Positions 27,946-36,809 of a DNA stretch of 64,000 nucleotides are shown here, piece by piece. Positions within the stretch are counted from its first letter, which is position 1. The number at the start of each line of letters is the position of its first letter. A model generated the notes under the pieces. That model was not told where the DNA came from, made no database searches, and saw only the letters and a program-made list of their open reading frames with translations. The DNA is from Candidatus Poribacteria bacterium. Lineage in GTDB: Bacteria > Poribacteria > WGA-4E > WGA-3G. The DNA is taken from positions 140,590 through 204,589 of the forward strand of contig JAJEAG010000055.1 in assembly GCA_022824265.1 (NCBI GenBank). The letters are read 5' to 3'. A program made the position numbers and the translations under genes.

Positions 27946-28161
27946 TTATTGTGGTGGTTCCTCAGAAGCCCAATCCGCTGTAGCTTCAGCAAACTCCTTA
28001 GAGAGATCTTCAGAAATTGTCTGTTCAAGCAATTCAATAAGGTCTTCTCGGAATTTCATCCAATCATCACCACGACGAGTAAATCTATGCAGATCAGCAA
28101 TTTCAACAAACATTGTGTCCTGTGGTTCAGACATTGATTCTAAATAGCGTTTGACTTGCAT
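27946..28161 (-). CDS. Small acidic protein of unknown function
   Basis: 71 residues, with GAGGAG 5 bases before the ATG, which makes translation likely. The sequence is helical and acidic (FREDLIELLEQTISEDLSKE) with a short basic patch (LHRFTRRGDDW). I do not recognise a family. It lies 34 bases after the HAD phosphatase gene on the same strand and probably shares its transcript. Confidence 0.65.
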   Translation of the reverse strand: MQVKRYLESMSEPQDTMFVEIADLHRFTRRGDDWMKFREDLIELLEQTISEDLSKEFAEATADWASEEPPQ

Positions 28162-28195
28162 TTTTTCTCCTCATTTACAAATATATTCTCTATAC

Positions 28196-28882
28196 TTATG
28201 ATGCTTTCATCCATTCGTGGATTTCCCATCCTGATTCAAGGGCATGGTCTCGTAGTCCTTTGGACGGATTTACTGCAATGGGATTTCCAACACTTTCCAA
28301 CATTTCCAGATCGGATTTGCTATCACTGTAGGCATAGCAGATGTCAAGTGGTATATCTTCTTGTTCGGCAAACTTTTTCATTGCAATCGCCTTCTGTTCG
28401 CCAATAAGCGGTTCAGTCGTTAGTCTACCTGTAAAGATACCGTCTTGTTCTTTCAATTCAGGTGCTATAACCGAATCTGCTCCGAGGAATTCAGCGATCG
28501 GTTGAACAATAAAGTTAAGAGATCCCGTTAACAGAACAACTTGATCACCTTGTGCTTTATGTTCCTCTATTTGCGAAATAGCTTCAGGGAATATCTTCTG
28601 GCGGAGATAACTTGCGAACATATCTACTGCTAATGCTTTTAATGCTGTTGCATCCTTACCACGATAATTCCGGTAGAACACCCGATTAAACTGTGGTCTG
28701 CTAATCCGATCAAGAATTAAATAAAATACGACCTTCGGTAGAAAACCGATGAACCAGAAAAATCTGATAATGCGAGGCAACGATGAAGTCTGTAACCAGA
28801 TGTACGCATGCACAATGGTCGTACTTACTAATGTGCCATCCACATCAAAGAACGCAATAGGTTTTTTCTGTAGCGATTCCAA
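28196..28882 (-). CDS. HAD-IB family phosphatase (SerB/CicA-like)
   Basis: About 228 residues. Motif I is FFDVDGTLVSTT, motif II the Thr in VVLLTGSLNFIVQPI, and motif III is YAYSDSKSDLEMLESVG. A hydrophobic cap (IIRFFWFIGFLPKVVFYLIL) suggests contact with membrane or lipid substrates, as in HAD-IB members acting on phosphoserine or lysophosphatidate. There is no ATG. Two TTG codons are possible (28888 and 28882), and I favour 28882 because AGGA lies 6 bases upstream. It begins within 12 bases of the stop of the four-domain lipid enzyme, so translation is coupled. HAD-IB and PlsC are often fused or adjacent, which supports a lipid role. Confidence 0.85.
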   Translation of the reverse strand: MESLQKKPIAFFDVDGTLVSTTIVHAYIWLQTSSLPRIIRFFWFIGFLPKVVFYLILDRISRPQFNRVFYRNYRGKDATALKALAVDMFASYLRQKIFPEAISQIEEHKAQGDQVVLLTGSLNFIVQPIAEFLGADSVIAPELKEQDGIFTGRLTTEPLIGEQKAIAMKKFAEQEDIPLDICYAYSDSKSDLEMLESVGNPIAVNPSKGLRDHALESGWEIHEWMKAS

Positions 28883-28890
28883 TTTCAATC

Positions 28891-31800
28891 CTAACTCAAT
28901 GTCTCAGCGAGTTCTGCAACACGGTTTTCAAGTTCAGTCAAAAATTTCTGGTATATCTCTGTATTTTCCGTAATGTCCTCTGGGTTTTGTGAACCTTCAA
29001 AAAGAAGCGGTTCCCCAAAAACGATCTGAATCGGATGTTTTTTTGGTAAGTTTTGCCCTTTAGGAAGAACCTGAAATGTGCCTTTAATATATGTCGGTAT
29101 AATGGGGACCTGCTGTCCATAAATCAGAAGGCTGAGAATACCTTGTTTGAATGGCTGCAATTTTCCATCAAGTGAACGTGTGCCTTCTGGAAAAATGAGC
29201 AATCCATTGTTCTGTTCCATTACCTCGTTAGCCATGCGTAAATCCTGTAGAAACTGACCGAAATTTCCGTCGCGTTCAATCGGTAGTGCATTCAAACAAT
29301 TGTGTGCGAACCATCCCTGCAGCCGATTGCCGAACCAGTAATCTCGTGCGGCGAGTGTCCACAGTTGATGTGAATTCTGTCCAAGTGCTGTAATCACTGT
29401 AAGCGTATCTAAATGGCTTGTGTGATTCGGTGTAATAATGAAAGGTTTCCCTTGTGGTATGTTTTCAAGACCAAAACACTCAAAGGAGAAACGAGATTTA
29501 TATATACTTCGGATACTGGCACGAAACGCTCGCGCATACCAATACGGTTTTTGGCGTAACTTCACAGATTTTGATGGTGTATCTGTTGTTTGTATAGTAT
29601 CTGTTTTGTCAAAAGTCTGCGTTAATTCCACAACATCGTTGACTGTCTGCAAATTCGCAACCATAGCCTCAGGAATAGTATTACCGAGTCGTGATTCGAG
29701 GAGCATAAGTAGGTCAAGTCTCGTGAGTGAATCCAGTCCGAGATCTGTATCCAAACGACTTTCGCCGCCGATCTTATTCGCTGGCATCCGCGCTAATTTG
29801 GCAAGGGGTGCCAGAATCTCTTCAGGAATGTTGTCGGATTGATTGCTTTGTTCTTGATCGGTTTCATCTATAGCTGCAGCTTGCTCGTTTGCTAGATGTT
29901 GTTCTAACAGTGCCTTTACACGTTCCCTATCAATTGCCCCATTTTCTGTTTTTGGTAATGCGTCCTGAAATAAATGCGATTTGTGGAATTGCTGGTAACT
30001 TGGGAGTTGTTTTGCCGTTTGCTGTAGATGATTGTATATATCCGCTTTTGTTCCCTCTCTGTTATCAGTTGGTACAATCACTGCGTGGACACCTGTGTCC
30101 GATCCATCTTCGTAGGGTAGACCAACAACACATATTTCAGAGATAATTGAAGGTGCCTGATAAAGTGCCTCCAATTCCACAGGGTAAATGTTCTTACCAG
30201 ATGCAGGAACGATAATGTCTTTACAATGTCCAGCAATATATAGATAGCCATCATCATCAATATACCCGAGATCCCCCGTGTAAAGCCATCCGTCACGTAT
30301 AGCATTCTCGGTTGCACTTTGATTCTGATAATACGCTTTCATATTACTGGGACCTTTTGCTATGATCTCACCGATACCTTCGCTATTGGGATTGTCAATC
30401 TTAAATTCAACGCCTTCAACAGCAGGACCGACAGATCCACACTTGCTATTTAGATAGGGATTGACACTAAGAACAGGTGCGGTTTCGGTCATGCCATATC
30501 CTTGATAAATTGTCAAACCGAGTTTTTGGAAACCATCATAAATTGCATCGGTAAGGGAAGCACCACCACTAACAAGAACGCGAATGTGTCCTCCCATAAC
30601 AGCTTGTGCCTTTTCGGCTAAGGTTTCTCCGGGTGTGTCCTCCCGCGATGCTTGACGTTCAATCGTGGTTTGAAGCATCTGATAAAGTCGCGGCACACTG
30701 ATAAAAGCTGTGGTCTTATCCTCACGCATCGTTTTTAGAAGTGTCGTTGGTCGAAACGCATTGACATAAGTTGCGGTGGTCCCACTGTAAAGTGCCATCA
30801 GCAGACTACATGAAAAACTCAGGGCATGGTAAAGCGGCAGTGCTGACAAAATCCGTTCCTCATCTGTCGGTGGCAATGCCTTTGCAACTGCCTTAACGTT
30901 TGAGATAAAACCTCCATGTGTTAGCATCGCGCCTTTCGCATCTACTGTAGTCCCCATAGTAAATATAATGGAAGCGACTGTATCGGGTGTAACCTCTACG
31001 TCCGGAAAATTTGTTGGAATGTCTTCATCCGTATTCACTATTTCGTTGAAATGATTGATGTTCTGAATGAGTATATTTTGTTCAGTCAACTGTGCGCTTG
31101 AATTGGCTAAAACTGCATCGGATGCTAAGATTGCTTTAGCAGTAGTGAACTCAGTAATGGCTAATATTTCTCGTATAGGCGTTTGTGCATCAAGTGGGAC
31201 AACTGCACAACCGATTTGTGATGCGGCAAGGTATGCGATGCACCATTCAGGTTGGTTTTCTGAGACCAATACAATTCTATCGTCTTTTCGTAGACCACTT
31301 TTCCACAATTGGTACGCGATTCGTCGCGAATGTGTGTAGGTTTCAGCATAAGTATAACGTTCCCATTCATTGTCGTTTACCATCTGAAGTGCAATTTTAT
31401 CAGGAATACGTTTTGCTTGTATCTCTATTAAATCTACGATTGTTCGTGGTGAGATATTATCAATAGGGTTTGGGGCAGGCGCAGGTAATTCATCAGCTTC
31501 ATCTTGTGAAGATGTTTTATCTTCCTTTGATGAGTCTGAAGTATCATCTTCCAGTTTAAGCACATGTCGCTTGATACCAGGAATGTGTATTTCTTGAAAA
31601 TACTGCTTCCAAGATATTAGCGAAACATCGAAATTAAAGTTCTGTTGTTCTTCGGATGAGAGTGCATTGTAAAGTTCCTGCAACTTGTTAGTTTCAAATT
31701 CAAAGTTAGTGCGGGTATAAGGCGCGTAAATCTGAATGTAATGCAAAGCTGCCTTAATGCTGCTCTGTTTTATAAATAGTCTGCGACGTTTTCGTTTCGC

Positions 31801-33147
31801 TGATTTGAACGGTAGTAGTGTAAGTGCTTTAATTGCGGTATCAAGCAAACGCATCTTGCCATCTAACTTCTTTTTGAATTCCTCTAAACTCGGATATGTC
31901 CAAACTGGAACAGAGATCGGTTTTCCGTTTTCCATCATCGGATTTTCAACAAAATAACCGTAGGTTGCTTCAACAATACCACGGAAGTAAAGAGGATTAT
32001 GTGTTCCTGTTGCAACGTGATACACCTCTATTCCACCGCGTTTTGCAATTGCCTCTGCGGCTGCTAACATTGCATTCACAACAAAATCCACTGGAATAAT
32101 ATCCAAAATAATGTCTGGGTCAGCAGGAAAATCTGGGAGTCGTCCTTTCGCAAAACCAACGATCAACGGTTCAGACATCCTATACTTTCCGAGCCATCCT
32201 GGATGCGGTTCAGCAATACTGCTTTCAATAATTGACGGACGAACAATCGCAGTAGGAAGGTCACCGCGCAGTTCCATAATTACTTGTTCAGCAAGGAACT
32301 TCATATAGGTGTAAGTATCGTTCCATCCGCGTACGCGTGCGTGTTCAAGTCCTGCTTCAACAAGCTGTTCTTCAAGCCAATCTGTTTTTGCTTGTTCAAC
32401 AAGGGTCTCTATGTTTTTACGACTACCACGTTTGTCTGCTTTTATTTGTTTCTGTGCTATCTCTTGGAAATGTGCGATCTGTTCGGGAGTTTCAGCTTCA
32501 TCTCGGATAGACTGGTTCAGCGTAAGCAGATAATCAATCTCTTCTGATAACGTTGAAGGTATTTTCGTTTCGCTTTTCTCGTTTTGTTGTTGTGCGTATT
32601 GTTCGTAAGGCGGATGAAGTTCTTCTGGTACAGTTCCCGGATTATCACCGCAGACATAAGCCGTTGAGACATGAAGAAAGATAGCATTGGAGCATCCCTT
32701 AGCGAACGTGACAACATGTTTCGCGGCGAGAGCGTTACCCTTCAGAGAAGCGTCAAAGGGAGGATCAAACTGAACGAGACCCGCTATATTAATGAATACG
32801 TCTACTTCACTTTGTAGACGTTGATAGTCTTCATCATTGAAGCCGAGTCGTTCATCCGTCAATTCTCCTTCAACAGGTGCGACTTTTTCCTTAACCCACA
32901 CTTCAAACTGTTCACCGTGTATCTGTCGTAACGCATCAAAGACATCGGAGGTTAGCAGTTCTTTTTCAAAACGTTCTTGTGCAGAGGTGACTTTTCCATT
33001 TGATTCAACCCGACTTCTAATAAGGAGATATATTTTTTGGACATCCGGGAGAGTGGTTAAAATCTTAGCAACCATCGGTTGTCCGAGGAAGGCAGTACCG
33101 CCAGTAATAAGTAAAACCTTCCCGTGAAAAAAATCGGTTATTGACAT
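28891..33147 (-). CDS. Four-domain lipid enzyme: acyl-CoA reductase, acyl-AMP ligase, ACP, PlsC acyltransferase
   Basis: 1418 residues in one frame. (1) About 1-530: an extended SDR/fatty acyl-CoA reductase, with NAD(P) motif TGGTAFLG at 15-22, HVSTAYVCGD, active-site YTYMK at 279-283 and VRPSIIES. (2) About 560-1050: an AMP-forming acyl ligase, with IFTMGTTVDAKGAML as P-loop (the usual SG is MG), YQGYGMTETAPVLS, LYTGDLGYIDDDGYLYI and ASGKNIYPVELEALY. (3) About 1085-1155: an acyl carrier domain with the phosphopantetheine Ser in LGLDSLTRLD. (4) About 1185-1418: a PlsC acyltransferase, with NHTSHLDTL and FPEGTRS. The parts could activate a fatty acid, load it on the carrier, reduce it to an alcohol or move it to glycerol phosphate. 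AGGGA precedes the ATG. The HAD phosphatase follows within 12 bases. Confidence 0.9.
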   Translation of the reverse strand: MSITDFFHGKVLLITGGTAFLGQPMVAKILTTLPDVQKIYLLIRSRVESNGKVTSAQERFEKELLTSDVFDALRQIHGEQFEVWVKEKVAPVEGELTDERLGFNDEDYQRLQSEVDVFINIAGLVQFDPPFDASLKGNALAAKHVVTFAKGCSNAIFLHVSTAYVCGDNPGTVPEELHPPYEQYAQQQNEKSETKIPSTLSEEIDYLLTLNQSIRDEAETPEQIAHFQEIAQKQIKADKRGSRKNIETLVEQAKTDWLEEQLVEAGLEHARVRGWNDTYTYMKFLAEQVIMELRGDLPTAIVRPSIIESSIAEPHPGWLGKYRMSEPLIVGFAKGRLPDFPADPDIILDIIPVDFVVNAMLAAAEAIAKRGGIEVYHVATGTHNPLYFRGIVEATYGYFVENPMMENGKPISVPVWTYPSLEEFKKKLDGKMRLLDTAIKALTLLPFKSAKRKRRRLFIKQSSIKAALHYIQIYAPYTRTNFEFETNKLQELYNALSSEEQQNFNFDVSLISWKQYFQEIHIPGIKRHVLKLEDDTSDSSKEDKTSSQDEADELPAPAPNPIDNISPRTIVDLIEIQAKRIPDKIALQMVNDNEWERYTYAETYTHSRRIAYQLWKSGLRKDDRIVLVSENQPEWCIAYLAASQIGCAVVPLDAQTPIREILAITEFTTAKAILASDAVLANSSAQLTEQNILIQNINHFNEIVNTDEDIPTNFPDVEVTPDTVASIIFTMGTTVDAKGAMLTHGGFISNVKAVAKALPPTDEERILSALPLYHALSFSCSLLMALYSGTTATYVNAFRPTTLLKTMREDKTTAFISVPRLYQMLQTTIERQASREDTPGETLAEKAQAVMGGHIRVLVSGGASLTDAIYDGFQKLGLTIYQGYGMTETAPVLSVNPYLNSKCGSVGPAVEGVEFKIDNPNSEGIGEIIAKGPSNMKAYYQNQSATENAIRDGWLYTGDLGYIDDDGYLYIAGHCKDIIVPASGKNIYPVELEALYQAPSIISEICVVGLPYEDGSDTGVHAVIVPTDNREGTKADIYNHLQQTAKQLPSYQQFHKSHLFQDALPKTENGAIDRERVKALLEQHLANEQAAAIDETDQEQSNQSDNIPEEILAPLAKLARMPANKIGGESRLDTDLGLDSLTRLDLLMLLESRLGNTIPEAMVANLQTVNDVVELTQTFDKTDTIQTTDTPSKSVKLRQKPYWYARAFRASIRSIYKSRFSFECFGLENIPQGKPFIITPNHTSHLDTLTVITALGQNSHQLWTLAARDYWFGNRLQGWFAHNCLNALPIERDGNFGQFLQDLRMANEVMEQNNGLLIFPEGTRSLDGKLQPFKQGILSLLIYGQQVPIIPTYIKGTFQVLPKGQNLPKKHPIQIVFGEPLLFEGSQNPEDITENTEIYQKFLTELENRVAELAETLS

Positions 33148-33336
33148 AATTCCCTTTTGTTTATTGTATTATTGTTCTCACTGACAAGAACGCAAGCAAC
33201 GAGCCTGCCGGATATATATTAGTCTTGGTTAATCACATATATTTTGTGATATATAGGATTCATTCAGGTAGATATACATTACCACATTTTAAGGTTTAAA
33301 GTCAAGTGTAATATAAGTATCATTCTTCCAAAAAAC

Positions 33337-33365
33337 TTGCATACTTTGTCCAATTCTGCTATACT
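33337..33365 (+). promoter_or_regulatory. Sigma-70-type promoter of sodA
   Basis: TTGCAT at 33337-33342 and TATACT at 33360-33365 with exactly 17 bases between. The ATG at 33403 lies about 30 bases after the expected start of transcription, with AGGAGG as ribosome site. No extra palindrome for a redox regulator is evident. Confidence 0.7.
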
Positions 33366-33402
33366 TGCTTAAACAATTAACTTATTAGGAGGCTATTATT
33401 AA

Positions 33403-34011
33403 ATGGCACACACATTACCAGCACTCTCTTATGCACACAACGCTTTGGAACCTCATATTGATGCACAAACGATGGAAATCCATCACGGTAAACACCATCA
33501 AGGTTACGTAAACAACCTAAATGCAGCATTAGAAGGTCATGACGACCTCGCTAAATTAAGTGTTGAAGAACTTCTCAGTAACATTGATCAAGTACCGGAA
33601 GACATCCGTCAAGCTGTCATTAACAACGGTGGTGGTCATGCAAACCATTCACTTTTCTGGTCAATTATGGCTCCCGGTGGTGGAGACCCCAGTAGTGGTG
33701 AAGTCGGAGAAGCGATAAAATCTGCCTTCGGTTCTCTTGAAGCTGCGGATGAAGAATTTTCTACTGCTGCCGCCAAACGTTTCGGTTCTGGTTGGGCATG
33801 GCTTGTTATCGGTGATAACGGGTTGGAGATTTATTCCACAGCAAATCAGGATAGTCCAATTATGCAGGGACATACACCTATTCTCGGTATTGATGTCTGG
33901 GAACATGCATACTATCTGAATTATCAGAACCGTCGTCCGGATTACGTTGCCGCGTGGAAAAATGTCATCAACTGGAAAAAGGTCAACGAACTTTATCTGG
34001 CAAATGCCTAA
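33403..34011 (+). CDS. sodA: Superoxide dismutase, Mn/Fe family
   Basis: 202 residues, full length for the family. The four metal ligands are in place: His in [13 protein letters not shown] (about 27), His in [11 protein letters not shown] (about 79), and Asp and His in [16 protein letters not shown] (about 165-169). The residues [11 protein letters not shown] and GSGWAWLV favour a manganese enzyme, although Mn and Fe forms cannot be separated by sequence alone. No signal peptide is present, so it is cytoplasmic. It removes superoxide. It is a single-gene unit with its own promoter and a strong terminator. Confidence 0.95.
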   Translation: MAHTLPALSYAHNALEPHIDAQTMEIHHGKHHQGYVNNLNAALEGHDDLAKLSVEELLSNIDQVPEDIRQAVINNGGGHANHSLFWSIMAPGGGDPSSGEVGEAIKSAFGSLEAADEEFSTAAAKRFGSGWAWLVIGDNGLEIYSTANQDSPIMQGHTPILGIDVWEHAYYLNYQNRRPDYVAAWKNVINWKKVNELYLANA

Positions 34012-34028
34012 AACTTATATTGACAATT

Positions 34029-34066
34029 AAAAGGTAGGACACTTGGAAGTGCGCCTACCTTTTTTG
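34029..34066 (+). terminator. Rho-independent terminator after sodA
   Basis: AAAAGGTAGG pairs with CCTACCTTTT at 34054-34063, with an inner CACTT/AAGTG stem, followed by T residues. It starts 18 bases after the sodA stop. The A-run on the other side may let it also serve the TPR gene ending at 34111. Confidence 0.8.
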
Positions 34067-34110
34067 TTTGTAGAATATTGTAAATACTGAATTGATAACT
34101 AAAACTATTC

Positions 34111-35442
34111 CTATTCTTCCTCCATATCTCCTGACTTTAGTTTCTGGACATAATTCTCAGTTATCTGCCGCGATTCATGCTCTGGGTGTTTATGGGGTTC
34201 AGGAAAATCTGCAAGGAATTTTTCGTAAGCAACGACTGCTTGTTCTATATCTCCAATTTCTTCATAGACCTTCCCAATTCTATATTGTGCTTGGAGTCGG
34301 GAGTCGTAATCATGTGAAGGATCATCAGCAAAATTCTGATACACCTCAACCGCGCGTGCAAAATCCTCATTAGCCTGTGCCAGTTGACCGATATAGAATT
34401 TCGCAGTAGTAGTGTTTTCGTTATCCGGATAGTTCTCTATTGCATACTCAAGACGTGAAATTGCTTCGTCATATTCCTTAGTTTTCTCGTATGCCCAACC
34501 GATATAGAAACGTGCGTCTTGCCCGGACGTTGTATCAGAATAATCATCAATTACTTTTTGGTATCCAGTAATAGCTTGGTTATATTTTGCTTCTGCTTCT
34601 TTAAACATCGCTTCTGCTTCATCGGTTTGACCTTTTATTTTTAAATAATTTGCATCAGTTTCTTTAACTTGTCCTTCGGCAAAGTAGACTTGTGCCAAAT
34701 TAAAACTTGCAGGAGGGGCGTACACAGGGTCTCCAGAATCTGTCACATTTAAAAATTCAATTTGGGCATTCTCATAGTCTTGTTGCTGAAAGTAGATGTT
34801 TCCAAGCGCATATAAAATCCTATATCTAATCGGATGCTCGCGGAGTTCCATTTTGAGGTTTATAAGTTCGCTAAGGGCAATACTTACATCACCTCTTCCG
34901 AAGTAGCACATCGCTGCATTCAGTTGTGCTTCTTCTTGTAGAACACTCCCCGGATATGTACTGATTAATTGATTGAATAAAGCAAGTGCCCTGTCATAGT
35001 AGGCTGTAGGGGATTCAAGAGTTCCTGATTTTCGAAATTCCTCTGCTATTTCATAAGTTGCATAGGCAACAGCATACATTGAATCATCAGCATACTCACT
35101 ATCTGGATAATCACGTATTAAGCGGCGGAAAAGCGCGAATCCTTCCTCATCGGATCGTGGAAGTCGTGATGCCAACTGGTAAATGGCATCGTCTGCCCAA
35201 TGACTGTCAGGATAATTGTCAAAAACTGCCCGGTAAGCTGCACGCACTTTGCGTAAGCGATTTTTGTCAGGTTCATCAAACGATATTGGTGGGTTATCCA
35301 TCTGTCGAACATTTGTCCAAGCTTTATCGGCATTTTCGTAATAATGTGCATAATCATTAAATGGACTTGTAATTCTGCCGATCCAAAATCCAACTGCGAT
35401 AGCAACGACAACGCAGATTTCCACTATTATGAACTTTTTCAT
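34111..35442 (-). CDS. Membrane-anchored TPR protein (YbgF/BamD-like repeats)
   Basis: 443 residues. A signal anchor (FIIVEICVVVAIAVGFWIG, residues 4-22) is followed by about ten tetratricopeptide repeats of the YbgF/TolA-binding type, for example YDEAISRLEYAIENYPDNE and FARAVEVYQNFADDP. There is no lipobox Cys, so it should stay attached to the inner membrane with repeats outside. Such proteins scaffold envelope complexes or bind peptidoglycan enzymes. AAGGAG lies 7 bases before the ATG. It stands alone between sodA and the Ldh operon. The C-terminus (KLKSGDMEEE) is hydrophilic. Partners cannot be inferred. Confidence 0.85.
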   Translation of the reverse strand: MKKFIIVEICVVVAIAVGFWIGRITSPFNDYAHYYENADKAWTNVRQMDNPPISFDEPDKNRLRKVRAAYRAVFDNYPDSHWADDAIYQLASRLPRSDEEGFALFRRLIRDYPDSEYADDSMYAVAYATYEIAEEFRKSGTLESPTAYYDRALALFNQLISTYPGSVLQEEAQLNAAMCYFGRGDVSIALSELINLKMELREHPIRYRILYALGNIYFQQQDYENAQIEFLNVTDSGDPVYAPPASFNLAQVYFAEGQVKETDANYLKIKGQTDEAEAMFKEAEAKYNQAITGYQKVIDDYSDTTSGQDARFYIGWAYEKTKEYDEAISRLEYAIENYPDNENTTTAKFYIGQLAQANEDFARAVEVYQNFADDPSHDYDSRLQAQYRIGKVYEEIGDIEQAVVAYEKFLADFPEPHKHPEHESRQITENYVQKLKSGDMEEE

Positions 35443-35638
35443 ATAATATCTCCTTACGCGATGAGTACAGTCTATCTATCAGAATTCTAACAGTGCTGTG
35501 AAAACATGTCAAGAAAGTTTAATTGAATGTAGAGTTATTCAAGATTCTTCAGAGTTTACCATGTTATAGAATAAGCAATTTATATGCCAACTCAAAACTA
35601 TCAGTATAACGAATTGACGAGGTTTAAAATCGACCTGT

Positions 35639-35684
35639 TGCACAGAATTGTGCATCTTCAAATCTGATTGCACAATATGGTGCA
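35639..35684. promoter_or_regulatory. Twin palindromic operator, TGCAC-N6-GTGCA
   Basis: TGCACAGAATTGTGCA (35639-35654) and TGCACAATATGGTGCA (35669-35684) are two inverted repeats of the same 5-6-5 layout, with centres 30 bases apart (about three helical turns). They lie roughly 35-80 bases upstream of the predicted -35 box of the Ldh operon, a place suited to an activator. The half-sites resemble NtrC sites, but those have seven bases between half-sites, not six. Confidence 0.55.
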
Positions 35685-35717
35685 TGCTTGTCTTACACAC
35701 TGCCATCTTAATTGTCC

Positions 35718-35746
35718 TTGATTCATCACTATGTATCTGATAAAAT
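35718..35746 (+). promoter_or_regulatory. Sigma-70-type promoter of the Ldh/Nramp operon
   Basis: TTGATT at 35718-35723 and TAAAAT at 35741-35746 with 17-base spacing. Transcription would begin near 35753, so the start codon at 35778, not an earlier one at 35712, is the one that can be used. Confidence 0.6.
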
Positions 35747-35777
35747 GACGACTAATTCTGTCTTATCAGAGGTATGT

Positions 35778-36803
35778 ATGCAAGACATTGTTGTAGATGC
35801 GTCGAAGTTGCATAACTTTGCACGTTTATTGTGTGAAAAGGCAGGTCTTCCAACTGAAGATGCTGAACAGATGGCAAAACTTCAGGTGCAAACTGACTTG
35901 CGCGGTGTCCATTCCCACGGCACTCGGGCACTCCCCGGTTATCTGAATTTAGTACTTGATGGTAAGTTAAATCCAAGACCAAATCTCAGTATTGTTTCTG
36001 AGGGTCCAAGTTTTGCGGTGATAGATGGAGACAATGGGATGGGACACTTAGCAAGCACGTTGGCAATGGAAACCGCGATATCAAAGGCGAAAACAACAGG
36101 TATCGCTGCAGCAGGAGTGCACAATGCAGGACATTTTGGTGCAGCTGCTTGCTATTCAATTATGGCTACGTCGAATCGGATGATCGGATTTTCAACAACA
36201 AATACTGGTAATCCATCTATCGTTCCACCTGGTGGAGCAGAAGCAGTCGTTGCAAACAACGCTATGAGTTATGCATTGCCAACAGGTGAAAGACATCCCA
36301 TCGTGTTGGATATGGCGTGTGGTGTATCTTCATGGGGAAAAATCGCAACGTTAAGAATGTATGACGAACCGATCCCTGACGGGTGGTTAGTTGATGATAA
36401 AGGACAACCGAGTAACAATCCAAATCAAGGACGTTTAATGGCACCGGCTGGAGGAGCAAGAGGTTACGGTTTGGCACTCATTATGGGGATTTTGGCGGGT
36501 CCCCTGACAGGTGGTATGATGGCATGCAATAAAACAATAACAACATCCGAACACTTCTTTATTGCAATTAATATTGAGAATTTTACTGATTATGATACAT
36601 ATATTTCTGATGTGAAACAGGGAATCCACAAGATACACAGTGCGAAAACTGCCGAAGGGTTTTCACAAGTCTATCTACCCGGAGAAATTGAGTGGAACAA
36701 CTACGACAAATGGATAGAGAACGGTATTCCACTCCATACAAATCATTTACAAAGCCTCGCAAACATTGCCGATAAATTAGACATTAAAACATTTTGGGAG
36801 TGA
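35778..36803 (+). CDS. Ldh-family (malate/L-lactate/ureidoglycolate) oxidoreductase
   Basis: About 341 residues with the Ldh_2 family signature. The substrate and catalytic region is DLRGVHSHGTRALPGYL, with the His pair. Cofactor contacts lie in GIAAAGVHNAGHFGAAACYS and TTNTGNPSIVPPGGAE, and MAPAGGARGYGLALIMGILAGPLTGG completes the fold. Members oxidise 2-hydroxyacids such as malate, sulfolactate, ureidoglycolate or 2,3-diketogulonate with NAD(P). ATG 35778 is chosen because AGAGG lies 5 bases upstream and the promoter ends before it. The transporter gene follows 6 bases after the stop, so they are one operon, probably controlled by the twin operator upstream. The substrate is unknown. Confidence 0.85.
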   Translation: MQDIVVDASKLHNFARLLCEKAGLPTEDAEQMAKLQVQTDLRGVHSHGTRALPGYLNLVLDGKLNPRPNLSIVSEGPSFAVIDGDNGMGHLASTLAMETAISKAKTTGIAAAGVHNAGHFGAAACYSIMATSNRMIGFSTTNTGNPSIVPPGGAEAVVANNAMSYALPTGERHPIVLDMACGVSSWGKIATLRMYDEPIPDGWLVDDKGQPSNNPNQGRLMAPAGGARGYGLALIMGILAGPLTGGMMACNKTITTSEHFFIAINIENFTDYDTYISDVKQGIHKIHSAKTAEGFSQVYLPGEIEWNNYDKWIENGIPLHTNHLQSLANIADKLDIKTFWE

Positions 36804-36809
36804 TAATCT

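Noticed and set aside
35639..35684. NtrC binding sites with a sigma-54 promoter
   Set aside because: The half-site spacing is 6 in both copies rather than 7, no GG-N10-GC promoter follows, and a good sigma-70-type promoter is present.
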